A stretch of DNA of 64,000 nucleotides from Anseranas semipalmata. Taxonomy: Eukaryota; Chordata; Aves; Anseriformes; Anseranatidae. Position 1 is the stretch's first letter; each line of letters begins with the position of its first letter. Below are positions 38,339 through 49,598 of the stretch, piece after piece. The notes under the pieces were generated by a model that was not told the origin of the DNA, searched no databases, and was given only the letters and a program-made list of their open reading frames with translations. A program made the translations under genes and the position numbers. The stretch lies in the NCBI GenBank assembly GCA_013399115.1, contig VXAA01003997.1:945713-1009712 (forward strand), in the 5' to 3' direction.

Positions 38339-41300
38339 CTGGAAATCAGTAAATTTCCATTTTGCTTTTTAGATCCAATTTTTAATTATCAGGAGGGTAA
38401 AAAATCCCTCCACTTTGTAAAAATGCAAAACATTTTTATTCCTGTTACAAAGCCAAAAACAACACCAGATGGAAACTCATTTAAAATTCTTATATGCTTA
38501 GCTGCCTTTCCACAAGAAGGTTACTACTACCAGCCAGACAGCCCTAGGGAAAAAATAAATAAAAAAAAAAATCAATGGAATATGAAAGTGATTTACATTA
38601 TATCAGATGACTGGAAGCAGATGAAAACTGCTGAAATCAGTGACTGCTTTCAAAAGATGCCTTAATATTTACTTTGAAAACAATGAAAAGTGAGGAAAAT
38701 ACCATGCTGCCGCAGGTAGACGGACAGGATTTGCTCTTGCAGAAAATCACCTTCCAGTACTTCCGAAGCAGAGGGGCCAGCAGTTCCCACCAGGTAAGAC
38801 GTGCGTGACACGTGTCCCTGAGGGCAGGGGGAAAGCCTGGAGCAGCCCTCCTCTCCTAAAAACAATGCTGGTCACAAGGCAGCTTCTCTTAAATCAGACT
38901 AGCCTGAGTGGTGCCACACTACCTGCAGAGGCCAAATCCAGCTCCCGCCTGCCTCCTGAGCTATACTATGAGTGGTGTGAGAAAGCCGGAGTAGGGGAGA
39001 GCCTGAGAGGTACCCAGAAAAGCAGACACTTCCAGACTCCTTATTTCCTGAATTTCTAGCTGCAACTTTAAGCTGCTTTGCGTGTCACCAGGTCTCATTT
39101 CCCGCTGCAACTACAGGAACAGCTCTGCAGGTGACTCGCTCATAATCCATACAATCTTGAGTGCCTTGCAACTCTATAAAGAGCGTAAAGCAGCCTTTCT
39201 GGTCTATTTATCACTGCCAATCTCAACAACAAACTGATGTGAAAATCAGCAATGGAAAAGTTTTCTAATATTGCAAATACTTTGCAAATAGAGTTAATGC
39301 AGCATTTTTACTTTTATTCTGAATAAGTGCAGTGGCCCTTCACTGATCCATTACTACAGAAATCTGAGCAATGGCATAGCTTTTTAAGAAAGTGAGAGCT
39401 GTAAAAGTGCTATATTTACACTATTTGCAAAGCATTCTTTATTTAGATTTCTATGGTAACTGGTAAGTAAGAGGACTGCAGTTCATATTCCGAATGTTTT
39501 CATTCCCCATGGTCCGAAACAGCAGAATCACTTCAACTTTTTATTTTTTTGAGCAGGAAGAAAAGACTTCAGCAGCTTCTGCCTCTTGTAAACACCCGGG
39601 CCCAGCACGAGCAGCTCCCTGACTGACGCTGCACTTCCATTGACCAGTTAACCAGCACAAGAGCCACCAAAAGGGAAGAGGAAGATGAACCCAAGTAGCA
39701 GGACCACGTAACACCACTGCTCAATGATATTCTGAAGTTGCAAAGCCAAGAAAAAAAAGTGATATTTACTCCTTAAAAACACATAGAAGTGAGTTTGAAA
39801 AAACAAAACTGGACATATTGATGGAGTTTCATTCAGAAATTGTAAGAGAATAAACAAGGAAGGAAAATGAACTTTCTTCTGGTTTTGTAGCTCTCCAGCA
39901 AATGCTGAAGGGAATTTTAATGAAGCCACAGTTGTATTAACATTACTGAACAAACAACGATACTGCTGAACTAGAACTTTGCAGCTTTCATTTTCCCATC
40001 ATCTTCGTATCTTATTAAAGTCAATATTCTAATATATATATAAATTTCCATTTCCAAAGAGGACACTGACCTCAGACACCAGCTAGTCTTTAGCCTCAAA
40101 CATCAGAGACTAATTTTCCAAGCTATCAGAGAAAATACTTCAGAATCAATGACACCTGGGTTTTCATAGGATATTTCTCTCCCACTTTCCCCTCTGTGGC
40201 TTCTCTCCTCTTGGCATTTTGTCTGCTAGAGACAGTACAAAACCTATTCCCTCTGGGAGGTCACAAGCAAGCCTGCAGCAAGCACTTCTCAGCAGGACGA
40301 TTTTTGCCCAGTACATTGAGTCAAGCTTCTGGGAATTCTGATTTCTCCTTAGCTAAAGACTATTTTTATCAATGAGAGAGGAAATCCTCCCCCTTTCTGT
40401 TGCAAGTTTTATAATATATCCACAATTCCCAAGTGAAACTAAACAGGACTTTGAGAACTACCCAAGTCCAGCAAGAACACTTGATGGTTTACCTCGTAGC
40501 AAGACAGCCCAAGAACAACTACAGGAAAGCAAACATCGAACGCAGCATAGCAAGAGCCCTGTATCGCCACATTCCCGTCCTCAATGCCCAGAAGCATCGA
40601 GAAGATGGCACAGAAGACAGCCAAGGCATCCTTGCTGTGCCTGCCTAGGAGTCACAGACAAGGACTGCTCAGTCTCTAAAGTCATCTTTTGCCACATCAG
40701 CTGAAACTATTTACCACGGGACACAAGCCTGCTACCACAAAAGCTTGATCAACACAGGGCTGCGGTGGGGCAAGCAGTACTCTGCCACCAGCCCCACAGC
40801 ACGCTCCCACTACACCCCAAGATGGCGGGGAAGACGACTGAGGCGCTCCAGACTCAACCATGCAAAATACCCTTGAGCACTGAGAGCCAGCAGCTTTCAA
40901 CAACTCGGGCGATTCACAGAGCCAAGATAAACAGCAGTGAAAGACCTGGGAAGGTATTTACTACCAGGGCCCCATCAATGGGGACCATTTTGCCTCAATC
41001 CTCCTGGAAGCACCAGCCGTCTGCTTCCTCCCGCCAACTCCCACCCCCAAAATGGCAGCGTCTGAGCACGGACAAAGGCACGCTGTTTTACCTCACCGCT
41101 TTGTGTCAAGAACGTGAAATGGCAATACTGGGCAACAGCCCAAAAAATACGGGAAACAGAAATTCTGTGGAACAGAAAACACTTGCAAAGCCCCAGGTTT
41201 CAGTAGGACGTCGAGACCAATGAATGAGCACTCAGTTTTGCTAAAATGCTTACTTCAGACTTGTAAAGCATAATACTACACAGTAAATTTTTAAAATAAG

Positions 41301-43122
41301 AGCTTGTTAGATACAGTAAAACTGGAATACGTTTTCTACCTGTGGCTTATATTCCTCCCTTGGTGTCATAAATCCAATTAATTTCAACATCACAGACTGA
41401 AAACAAAGTATTTCAACTTCCTCCCCACCAACCTAATGCAACCAACTAGTTTAACAAGGAGAAATCGCAAATGGACACCTTGAGACACACGCCAGCAGAG
41501 GTATGCTCCCTGCAAACAAAACCACAGCGTGCACTTCCAAACCAAGCCTTCTGGAACGCTCTTCACAGCAGATCTTTGCTTCCAAATTTCTATTCTTCTT
41601 AGCACAAGCTTTGCTGAAATATCTACTACTGTCTTTCGAAAAGCACACTGCAAAGCTCTCAGACATTTCCTCCCTCTGCCCTTGGACATGTTAAGTCATG
41701 CCTGAAAGAATCACAAACCACAATTTAGGTGGCACTCTTTGCTATGCTCTCTCCAAAGAGGTTACCCTGGAGCATCCCCCTGCACTCGAAGTACTTCTCT
41801 GGCTGACTGTGCTGGTTTAAAAATGCACCTTCTATACACTCACCATGCTGCATGCTGAACATTTGAAGCAATTGCAAACTTCACGCCACAAGCATTTTTT
41901 TTAGCATGATTAGACAAACTTATCTAGGAAGGAACAGTCATTATATCCAGCTAACTACTTTTTGCGCTTGCTGAGCGATTCCCAGCCTGTCTCACTGACT
42001 TTGGCTACAGTATCCTCAAGAAACATACCACAACAGGAACATCCCTATTCATCCCGTACTTGATGACTAGACCCAGACTATCCCTGCTGGAGCTCAGAAA
42101 AGGCAGGAGTAGTGGAGAGATGAAGAATTGAAAGAGACATCCAGAAGTTTTTTTAAGAAGAAAAACAGATCCCCAGATGTCCAACAATATTTTGATCCAA
42201 AATGCACAGAACACCCCACAGTTCAGAAAGCAGTTCCGCTATACACTTGAATTACTCATCTCACTTCAGCAACAGTCCCAAGGACAACAATGTACAGAAG
42301 TAATTTGGACCGCAAATGCACCGTGGGACACGTGGCCACACTACCACCTCGCACCTTTGGGATTTTTGTTACAAACACCAAGGTTCAGCCTTGCGAAAGC
42401 CCAGACCTACTCATATTACAAGAATCCTCCAGAGGAGGACTACCGTCCTTGCCATTAAGCAGATGAGGCCAACCACCCTCTGCATGCACTCACCCAAAAC
42501 AGCACACAGCTCAGCTGCCACACTCTCTCCAGAACGTGCTCCTTAACACCTCCCAGAATGGCAGCTGGGCCTGGATTCACCCCAGGTCGCACAGCATTAC
42601 CGGGCAATTCGGTCGCACTCCCCTCGGCACGGGAGTACTCTGCTGACCTCACAGATGTTCAGCAACAGGCAGCAATACCTGGATGTCTTCCTCACATCCC
42701 GCTTAGTTCCAGGACATCTTCTCCAACCTGCTTTCCAACCTGAGAAGGGCAGGTCCAAGAACGTTACTGCTGTCTTGCTCCATCAAAGCATGGTGTCCTT
42801 AACCCAGCAGTATGCAGCAGCTGAGTCTCCCAGAATCACAGCAGTAGAGAGGTCACCATCAGTGCTGACACACCAGGATCTCCCTGCTTTTAGCCCTTCC
42901 TCTGGTCTTCATAAACAGCGTCCTTCACTAACCAGAAGGCATGAATGCCAGTAAGGTGTCTTTAGCAGTCCACCGTCATATACATAAAAAGGAAAAAAAA
43001 AAAAGTACCCTCCTTCTGTCCAGGCACTCACAAGCCAACCTTCTGTTGCGCAAAATACTGCAGCGTGATATACCTGTGCAAGGGCACTTGCTTTTGAGCA
43101 AAAGACAATGGTAAAAAGGGGG

Positions 43123-43146
43123 AAAAAAAAAAAAAAAAAAAAAAAA
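43123..43146. repeat. 24-base A run
   Basis: The longest A homopolymer in the window, preceded by a short G run. A 12-base A run lies 120 bases to the left (42993-43004). Confidence 0.95.
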
Positions 43147-45874
43147 CACCACCACAAATCTATGATACTTCCTTTCCACATTTTACAGCACAGAAAGAGA
43201 TCTCCACGAGATGAAACACTGCACGTGCATAACAAAAGAGTGGCCAGTTGTCATCCTGTCCATCTTGACAACTTCCACTGTTCTGGTACTGAGCTCTTTA
43301 CTCCATGGGAGCTACTACTGAAAGAAATGCTGTCAGCTGCAAAATGCTTAGATGAGCATCAAAAGTCCTGCCTTCTTCTTTCTTGGCTTTTGCTCTAAGT
43401 GGCTGTAAAAGAACCAACTCCTTTAAAAAGAAATCACTTCCCGCTTTTCAGCTCGCAGCATGTTTTAGCTAGCTTTTTCATTTGTTTGGTTTGGTCGTGC
43501 CAGTGTTCCTGCTTTTTACCCACACAATCCAACAACTTCATACCTGAACTGCTCAGAACTCCTCCTAACAAAGAGTTAATGTCACTGCCAACCAATTGCT
43601 CGGAGTATATAGAAACCATTTGGACACACCGAAAATCCCTGCACAGTTCAAATGGCTCCCCATCATAAAATGCCCCAAAGGTCCCTTGGAAAATACCTCT
43701 AGCTTGCAGCTGCAATGAAAGGAGAGCGCATGTACGCACAATTCAGCTGTCCCAGAGAACAAACGGCACGCTGCTTTAAGTGAAAAAAGTAAAGCCAGTT
43801 TTAATTAACCACAGAAAACCCAGGCTACAACCTTAATAAATAAATAAAAGTGCATGAACAGGGCTATTCATAAGGAACACCATACCAATGTTTTGCTCCA
43901 TTGTCCTCCACTGCGGGTTTGGATGCCGAGGTTGTATATCACCACCCACAATATCTCCTGATGAAAGTGGAACTGAACACCAGCAATGGTCCCTCTGTGC
44001 TCCTGCTGGCTTTAAAAACAGTGACACAAGCCAGTTGGAGGCAGCATGAAGGTACTACAGCTATATATTTGCACTACAGAAATTTAGATTCTTCTAACCT
44101 TTGAGATATCTTTAAAGCGTTACTATTCTGCTTTTGTGAACTACTTTTGTCAGCATCCATGCAGCACCACAAGCTAGCTAAAGAGAAATACATATCCATT
44201 GCTCCGGAAGGGTCACTTTTGAACTGCAGCAGCAGCTCCAGAATCCGCCGCACAGCCTGATGCTCTGCAGGGAAACAAACTGGATTCAGACAATCCTCAG
44301 AAGCGTTTCATAAACCATGTACCTTAGGTGCCCGGCTTCTTCACAGCACAAGCAGGAACAGACTTCCTTGCTTCTCAGCACCAACCTGAACAGTCAGGCT
44401 CTATTTTGTACAATCAGATAAGAACCAGCTTTTGGAAAGTTAAGAGCCTGACAGCTAATCAAGGAAATTCACCCCAGGGAACTGAACGCTTAGCTTCTCC
44501 AGAAACCGTGAAACACATCCAGTTGCTTCTAACAAAAAAGCCTAATTAGGCAGCAACCCACAGTGCTAACACTGTAGCCTAACGCTAGCAGCTTGCCCAA
44601 AAGGCATCACTGCCACAAATGCCAGCTTAGGCTGCTTTACACTGCTGTTGAGTAACTCCTTAAGAGCACACTGCAGTTGTACTTTTCTTTATATTAGAAA
44701 CTGCAGAGCAGAGACGTGCGTGTCAAAGACGTACCTTGGAAAGGTAATAGCCTACTTTCTTCTAGACACAGCTCTCAAACCACCGATCACTGACAAAACC
44801 AAAGAGCTAGGAACACAACAGGGATGTGTTCTCTGAATATTTTGTTCAGAGGGCTACCACAAAAAATGCAAAAGGCCTCCAAGAAAACCCCTACTTAGAC
44901 CTAGCCAGAAATGCATACCACACAAGCACTGTTGTTCCACTAACAAAGCAGCCTTTGGGGTGGTTTTGTTTATGCACCGATTAAGCTGTTAAAAGCATTC
45001 AAAGGTACCCCACCTATACAAGAGTGCATTCCTCAGGGTGTGCAAAAACAAAAACGTCCTCTCTTTCACTGAAGGTCTCTAAAACTGCAACAGAGAACAG
45101 ATTGTTTCCTCACATCTTTCACATAATCCTGTGTGTGCTTCTGCAACTCAAACACACGGTTCAGGAGACTCAGCTTCCTCCTCATATTAATCCCTTAAAT
45201 TTGACAAATATATCAGCAGTTTTCCCCCACAGAAAGCTAAAGCAAATTTATAAAACAGTAAGGCTTAAAGGTATAAAGGCTATCAGGTATAGTGCTATAA
45301 AGTAACACTATAGCAGAGTCCAAGTGTTGTTGGTTACATATATTACAACTTTATTTGCCTTATAAAGACAAAAAGGACAGAAAGCCTGGACACGTGACTT
45401 GTCACAAGTGATTTTTTTTAACCTATAAAGCCTTTTCTTTTAAACAGTCTTATAAATGCAAAAAGGAGAATTAATACAAGTTACATCAACCAAGGTACAG
45501 GATCACAGAAGGAAAGCCAGTGAGGCTGACGCCAAAGCACAGAGACACATCCCTGACATGGCTCCAGCCCAGACTGCTGGGGCTGCTTGCTGCTGCCCAA
45601 GAACGAAGCCTGCTCCCATCTCCTCCGCATCCACCGCACATTTCTGGGCAATGCAGACAGTCCTCCCACGATACCGGGAGCGGGTGGGCTACTCAACACG
45701 AGGAGAATTCCAACAACAGTCAGCTGAACAAGACAAAGCACACTCGAGCAGCACGTGCAATCCTCAACCAAGTGCTCTACTTGGGTAGGTACTGGGTACT
45801 GAGTAAGCAAATAAAAGCTGTGAGTTCCTAATTCTTATTTCAGTATACCAGCTTCATGAAATGAAACGTATCTT

Positions 45875-46413
45875 TTAGTGAGGCAAAGGCCGCACCTCGA
45901 GTCCTGTGTTCAGTTTTGGGCCCCTCACTACAGGAAGGACATCGAGGCGCTGGAGCGGGTCCAGAGAAGGGCAACGAAGCTGGTGAGGGGTCTGGAGAAC
46001 AAGTCCTACGAGGAGCGGCTGAGGGAGCTGGGGTTGTTTAGCCTGGAGAAGAGGAGGCTCAGGGGCGACCTGATCGCTCTCTACAGGTACCTTAAAGGAG
46101 GCTGTAGCGAGGTGGGAATTGGTCTATTCTCCCACATGCCAGGTGATAGGATGAGGGGGAATGGGCTAAAGTTGTGCCAGGGGAGGTTTAGGTTGGATAT
46201 TAGGAAAAACTTCTTTACTGAAAGGGTTGTGAGGCATTGGAACAGGCTGCCCAGGGAAGCGGTGGAGTCACCATCCCTGGAGGTATTCAAAAGACGTTTA
46301 GATGTTGAGCTTAGTGATATGGTTTAGTGGAGGGCTTGTTAGTGTTGGGTCATAGGTTGGACTGGGTGATCTTGGAGGTCTCTTCCAACCTAAATGGTTC
46401 TGTGATTCTGTGA
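45875..46413 (+). mobile_element. CR1 LINE, 5'-truncated, plus orientation
   Basis: This is the 3' part of a CR1 non-LTR retrotransposon of about 540 bases. It contains an uninterrupted coding frame to the natural stop at 46325-46327, a short untranslated tail with the typical TTGGACTGGGTGATCTTGGA and CTTCCAACC blocks, and two copies of the terminal octamer ending at 46413. The 5' edge is approximate. Compared with the copy at 1.2 kb, this one has two extra codons (Q-R, CAAAGG at about 45884-45889) between the V-R and P-H-L-E residues. The intact frame and clean tail suggest a relatively recent insertion from a different CR1 subfamily than the 1.2-kb copy. Confidence 0.96.
45878..46327 (+). 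pseudogene. CR1 ORF2 C-terminal fragment
   Basis: The frame is open for 149 codons to the element's own stop. Family landmarks are [17 protein letters not shown] near the start, the [20 protein letters not shown] segment, [15 protein letters not shown], and a [15 protein letters not shown] end. The catalytic reverse-transcriptase core and the endonuclease are missing through 5' truncation. It is transposon sequence, not a host gene. Confidence 0.92.
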
Positions 46414-46517
46414 AGTCTGCACATCAATACATTGGTACGTTATGACCAGCAGTTGTTAAAACAAGGGCATTGCAAAAAGTGATGGAGGATTGTTAGTTTC
46501 TCCCCACACTCCCCAAC

Positions 46518-46532
46518 AATAATAATAATAAA
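46518..46532. repeat. (AAT)n microsatellite
   Basis: About five AAT units, about 100 bases downstream of the CR1 end. Confidence 0.85.
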
Positions 46533-47729
46533 TAAAAAGACATTTTGGATTGTCATGTGTGATAATGTGATAGGCCCTCTGGGTTCAACACAGAAAGCTC
46601 ATAATACAGCGAGAAGCACTCCCACAGAGACGGGACAAGGCACAAGGAACAGAAGGCAACAAGCCAGCACGTGTGGAAGCAGCACTGCCTGCCCAGCATC
46701 ACTGACCAAGTCTGGAAACTCTGTGTTAAAGCCCAATGCTACTGAAATCAGCAGCAGTTCTGTCACCACTCAGAGCACATATAGGGTTCTACCAGCTCAG
46801 GTGTCCTAATCTAGTTCTCCATTTACTACATTGCACTGGTCTTCAACTCTTGCATTTAAAACCTTTAAAATGATCCTCCCAGATAACCACCTTTAAAAAA
46901 AAGGAAGAACCGTGCTCTGAAACCATGCTCTCAGGAGAAGACACTGGATCAGATTCAGATCAGGCATATGCAGAACTGTAACTGTTCTTGCCTCCAATGG
47001 GGCCAAATTCAAAACGCTGTTTGGAAATGCCATACAATTCTGCAATAAACTCAGCCGGGGGTTACTACTATGCTTGCGTGTATCCAGATTCAGAAGCAGT
47101 CAGGAAAACAATTTGCTCATATTGTTGCATTTTCATATCTTGCTGCTGAAGTCAGCTTGCTCTTCCAGGCTTTATTCCCAACAAATAAAGCCTACTTCAG
47201 AAATTACATTAATTTATATATCTAATACTAACAACCACATTTTTTAAACCCTTTCCTAATTCCTTCACCGCTGTTAAAGCTTAGGTTTAATTTCTTCCCT
47301 TTCCACACTTCTGCTGCATGTTGGCTATAATTTCCTAGAAACGTGTCCTACCCATAAAACTGTAGCTGTGTGTTTGGGGAGCCTCTGAAAGTTGAGCTAC
47401 ATCTTTTCAAGAAGAAAGTGCAGACTGGACTTCTTTTTGAAAACTCAGAGCAAAGGCATTCCAGAGCAAGAGTCTGCTTGCAGGATTCTCCTTCACTTTT
47501 TCCTCATCTACTTACACTGTTACAACAAAAATTGAAGTGATGCTCTTTTTCCAGACACCTTCATCTGTACTGCAACCCAGCACCAGATGCCAAACGTGTG
47601 ATGTGGCAAGATTTTCAAGCACTGCAAAGGAAAGAAATAACCAACTATACTATCCTAAACGAACACCACTCAACTGTACAGGGAGGATCACAAATACAAG
47701 CCAGAACAATGTCTATGCAACACATCACT

Positions 47730-47773
47730 TTTTCAGTGCTCCTAAAGTAATTGACATTGACTGTTCAAAGAAG
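47730..47773. repeat. copy A of a diverged 44-bp repeat pair
   Basis: This segment matches 49198-49241 in 38 of 44 positions without gaps, in the same orientation. It belongs to no repeat family that I recognise. In one plus frame both copies stay open across the match. Confidence 0.8.
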
Positions 47774-49197
47774 AGATGACTTAAATTAAGAAGAAAGTGG
47801 CTACGATCTTGGACAGCACAGAAAAAATGGGTACAATCAGCACACTATATACAGAAACAAATAAAGAGCTGGAAAATATTTGACCCACACGTGTAGAATT
47901 ATTGACTAACACTCATTCACCATTTGATCTCAGCGGTGTGCTCACACGCTGCTTGACAAAGCTTCCTTGAAGTAACACATGCGTCATTACCTGGGATAAT
48001 CTTCCAATTGTTCCTCAAGTCAAGCGATTTTTACAGAGAATGTCTTTTTTTAACTGCTTGCTTCTTCTTACAAACTCATTTTTTCTCTCTGTACATGATG
48101 CTACTATGCGGAAGCATAGGCAGGCATAGAAACACCTTTTATATAAAAACAATGACAGAAACCTGAAATTCTGACCACTGTCATTTAAAAAAAGGTGATC
48201 ATGCTGAAGGTGTTTTTTTGTTTTCTTTTTGGTTGTTCTCTTTTGTTGTCATTTTTTAAATTGTTACAATGCTTCCTTGCCTTCACATTCTAGCTAAAAT
48301 CAGAAGTGGAAGTGACACAAGAAAGGGTGGTTTTTTAACACCATTAATTTTAAGCCAGAACAGAAGCAGGAAGCACAGGAAGTTTCACAGGAAAGCTCCT
48401 CAGTTTAATTTTATTGTTGGAAGCTACGCCAAGATTTCTTTTAACATTTGAATACAGAACAGATATGAACCTTTAAAAACTAAGGTTCATACCTACCAAA
48501 ACCAGAGCTACACATGAACTGATGTTTTTATCAAACCAAACTTTAACCACCATAACACCAAGTTCACCACACATATGGATTCTGATGTGATGCTTTATTT
48601 AATAAAACCATAAAGCCCTGGTTCCTCAGGATAGCGACTACACATTTTGAGTTAAAAATGCCATTCTGGGTCAATAAAAATTAATACTGAACTATCCTCT
48701 CAGCCCTCATGAAAAGTTCGACTACAACACACAGAAATACTCGGAAAGCTGTATTTCAAAGCATATGCTTTTCAGTCATGTAACTAAAGCGCTGAAGTCA
48801 TAACAATCAATTTTGGACTGGGGATGGGAATCAGCACCGTGCCGGAAACCTGAGCTGAGCCTTCCCATTCTGCAGCTCTGAGTGCCTGCCAGCTGGGCAG
48901 CCACATCTCACTGCACATTGGACCCATGCTCCAAAAGTTGCAACTAATAGAAACTTGTACACCATGGAATTAACCACATGCTTTCATCGTTACCACTTAG
49001 TGTTAATTCTAAACTTTTTTTTTTTTTTAAAGAAGTTAATAGGATATGCACATGTATACAAGAGATGGGCTAAAAATGAAAGGAAATAGAGTTCTCATGT
49101 CTGAGTCACCAGAGTTGCTGTATTTCTTGGCATAATGCTAAGTAAAGAAGGAAAAGGAAGAAGAAAGGCTTGAAGATGAGGCTGGAACACACCCAAG

Positions 49198-49241
49198 TTT
49201 TCAGTGCTTCTAAAGCAATCGACATTTACTGGCCAAAGAAG
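49198..49241. repeat. copy B of a diverged 44-bp repeat pair
   Basis: Direct-orientation partner of 47730-47773, offset by 1468 bases, with six substitutions (four transitions, two transversions). Confidence 0.8.
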
Positions 49242-49432
49242 AATATTAACTTAATTTCAGTTAAAACATTTTTTTAAATTATTTTTCATAATTCTTAAGT
49301 AACTAGTCAATAAGGCAAAACTGTCTTACTTGACTGAATTGCTCCTCGTTCTTTGAGCTACTGCATCACACATACAACGATCAATACAGACATATTTTAC
49401 AAAATTAATTAAATGCACAGAAGAACCCATAC

Positions 49433-49598
49433 CGGACTGCTCTGAGAGTACCACCAAGAACTGCAAAGCGAGCCCAAACTTTTCTGGTCACTACATCAAA
49501 TGACCCTGGCCAACCACAAGACACACACCAATTTTTGAGAGCAGCTTTGACATTCGGTGTTTCCTGAAGCATCTTGAACAAGGTGTGCTTTGTGTTGC
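49433..49598 (-). CDS. possible coding exon, product not recognised
   Basis: A 166-base minus-strand stretch has a long pyrimidine-rich acceptor (CCCTGTTTCCATCCTCTCTT up to GGGTAG) and a donor CCG then GTATGGG. It is open for 54 codons with two bases left at each end; the other two frames contain stops. The peptide includes KHTLFKMLQETPNVKAALK and SFDVVTRKVWARFAVLGG. It is the longest of the splice-flanked candidates. A shorter possible exon at 51539-51579 would join it in frame. I do not recognise the family. Confidence 0.25.

Larger units (their letters stand above)
31501..45874. other. largely non-coding stretch
   Basis: No recognisable gene. It holds an A run at 35872-35889, an A run at 43123-43146, AT-rich sequence around 36.5-36.8 kb and a GC-richer patch at 37.1-37.5 kb. 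Possible exons are given separately. Open frames of up to 152 codons (40765-41223, plus) show no domain. Confidence 0.45.

Noticed and set aside
41097..41127. 31-base microexon-like segment with strong acceptor on the minus strand (similar ones near 15.70, 26.86, 37.56, 44.74 and 55.45 kb)
   Set aside because: Segments this short are open in some frame almost by default, so splice-like borders alone are not enough to support them.
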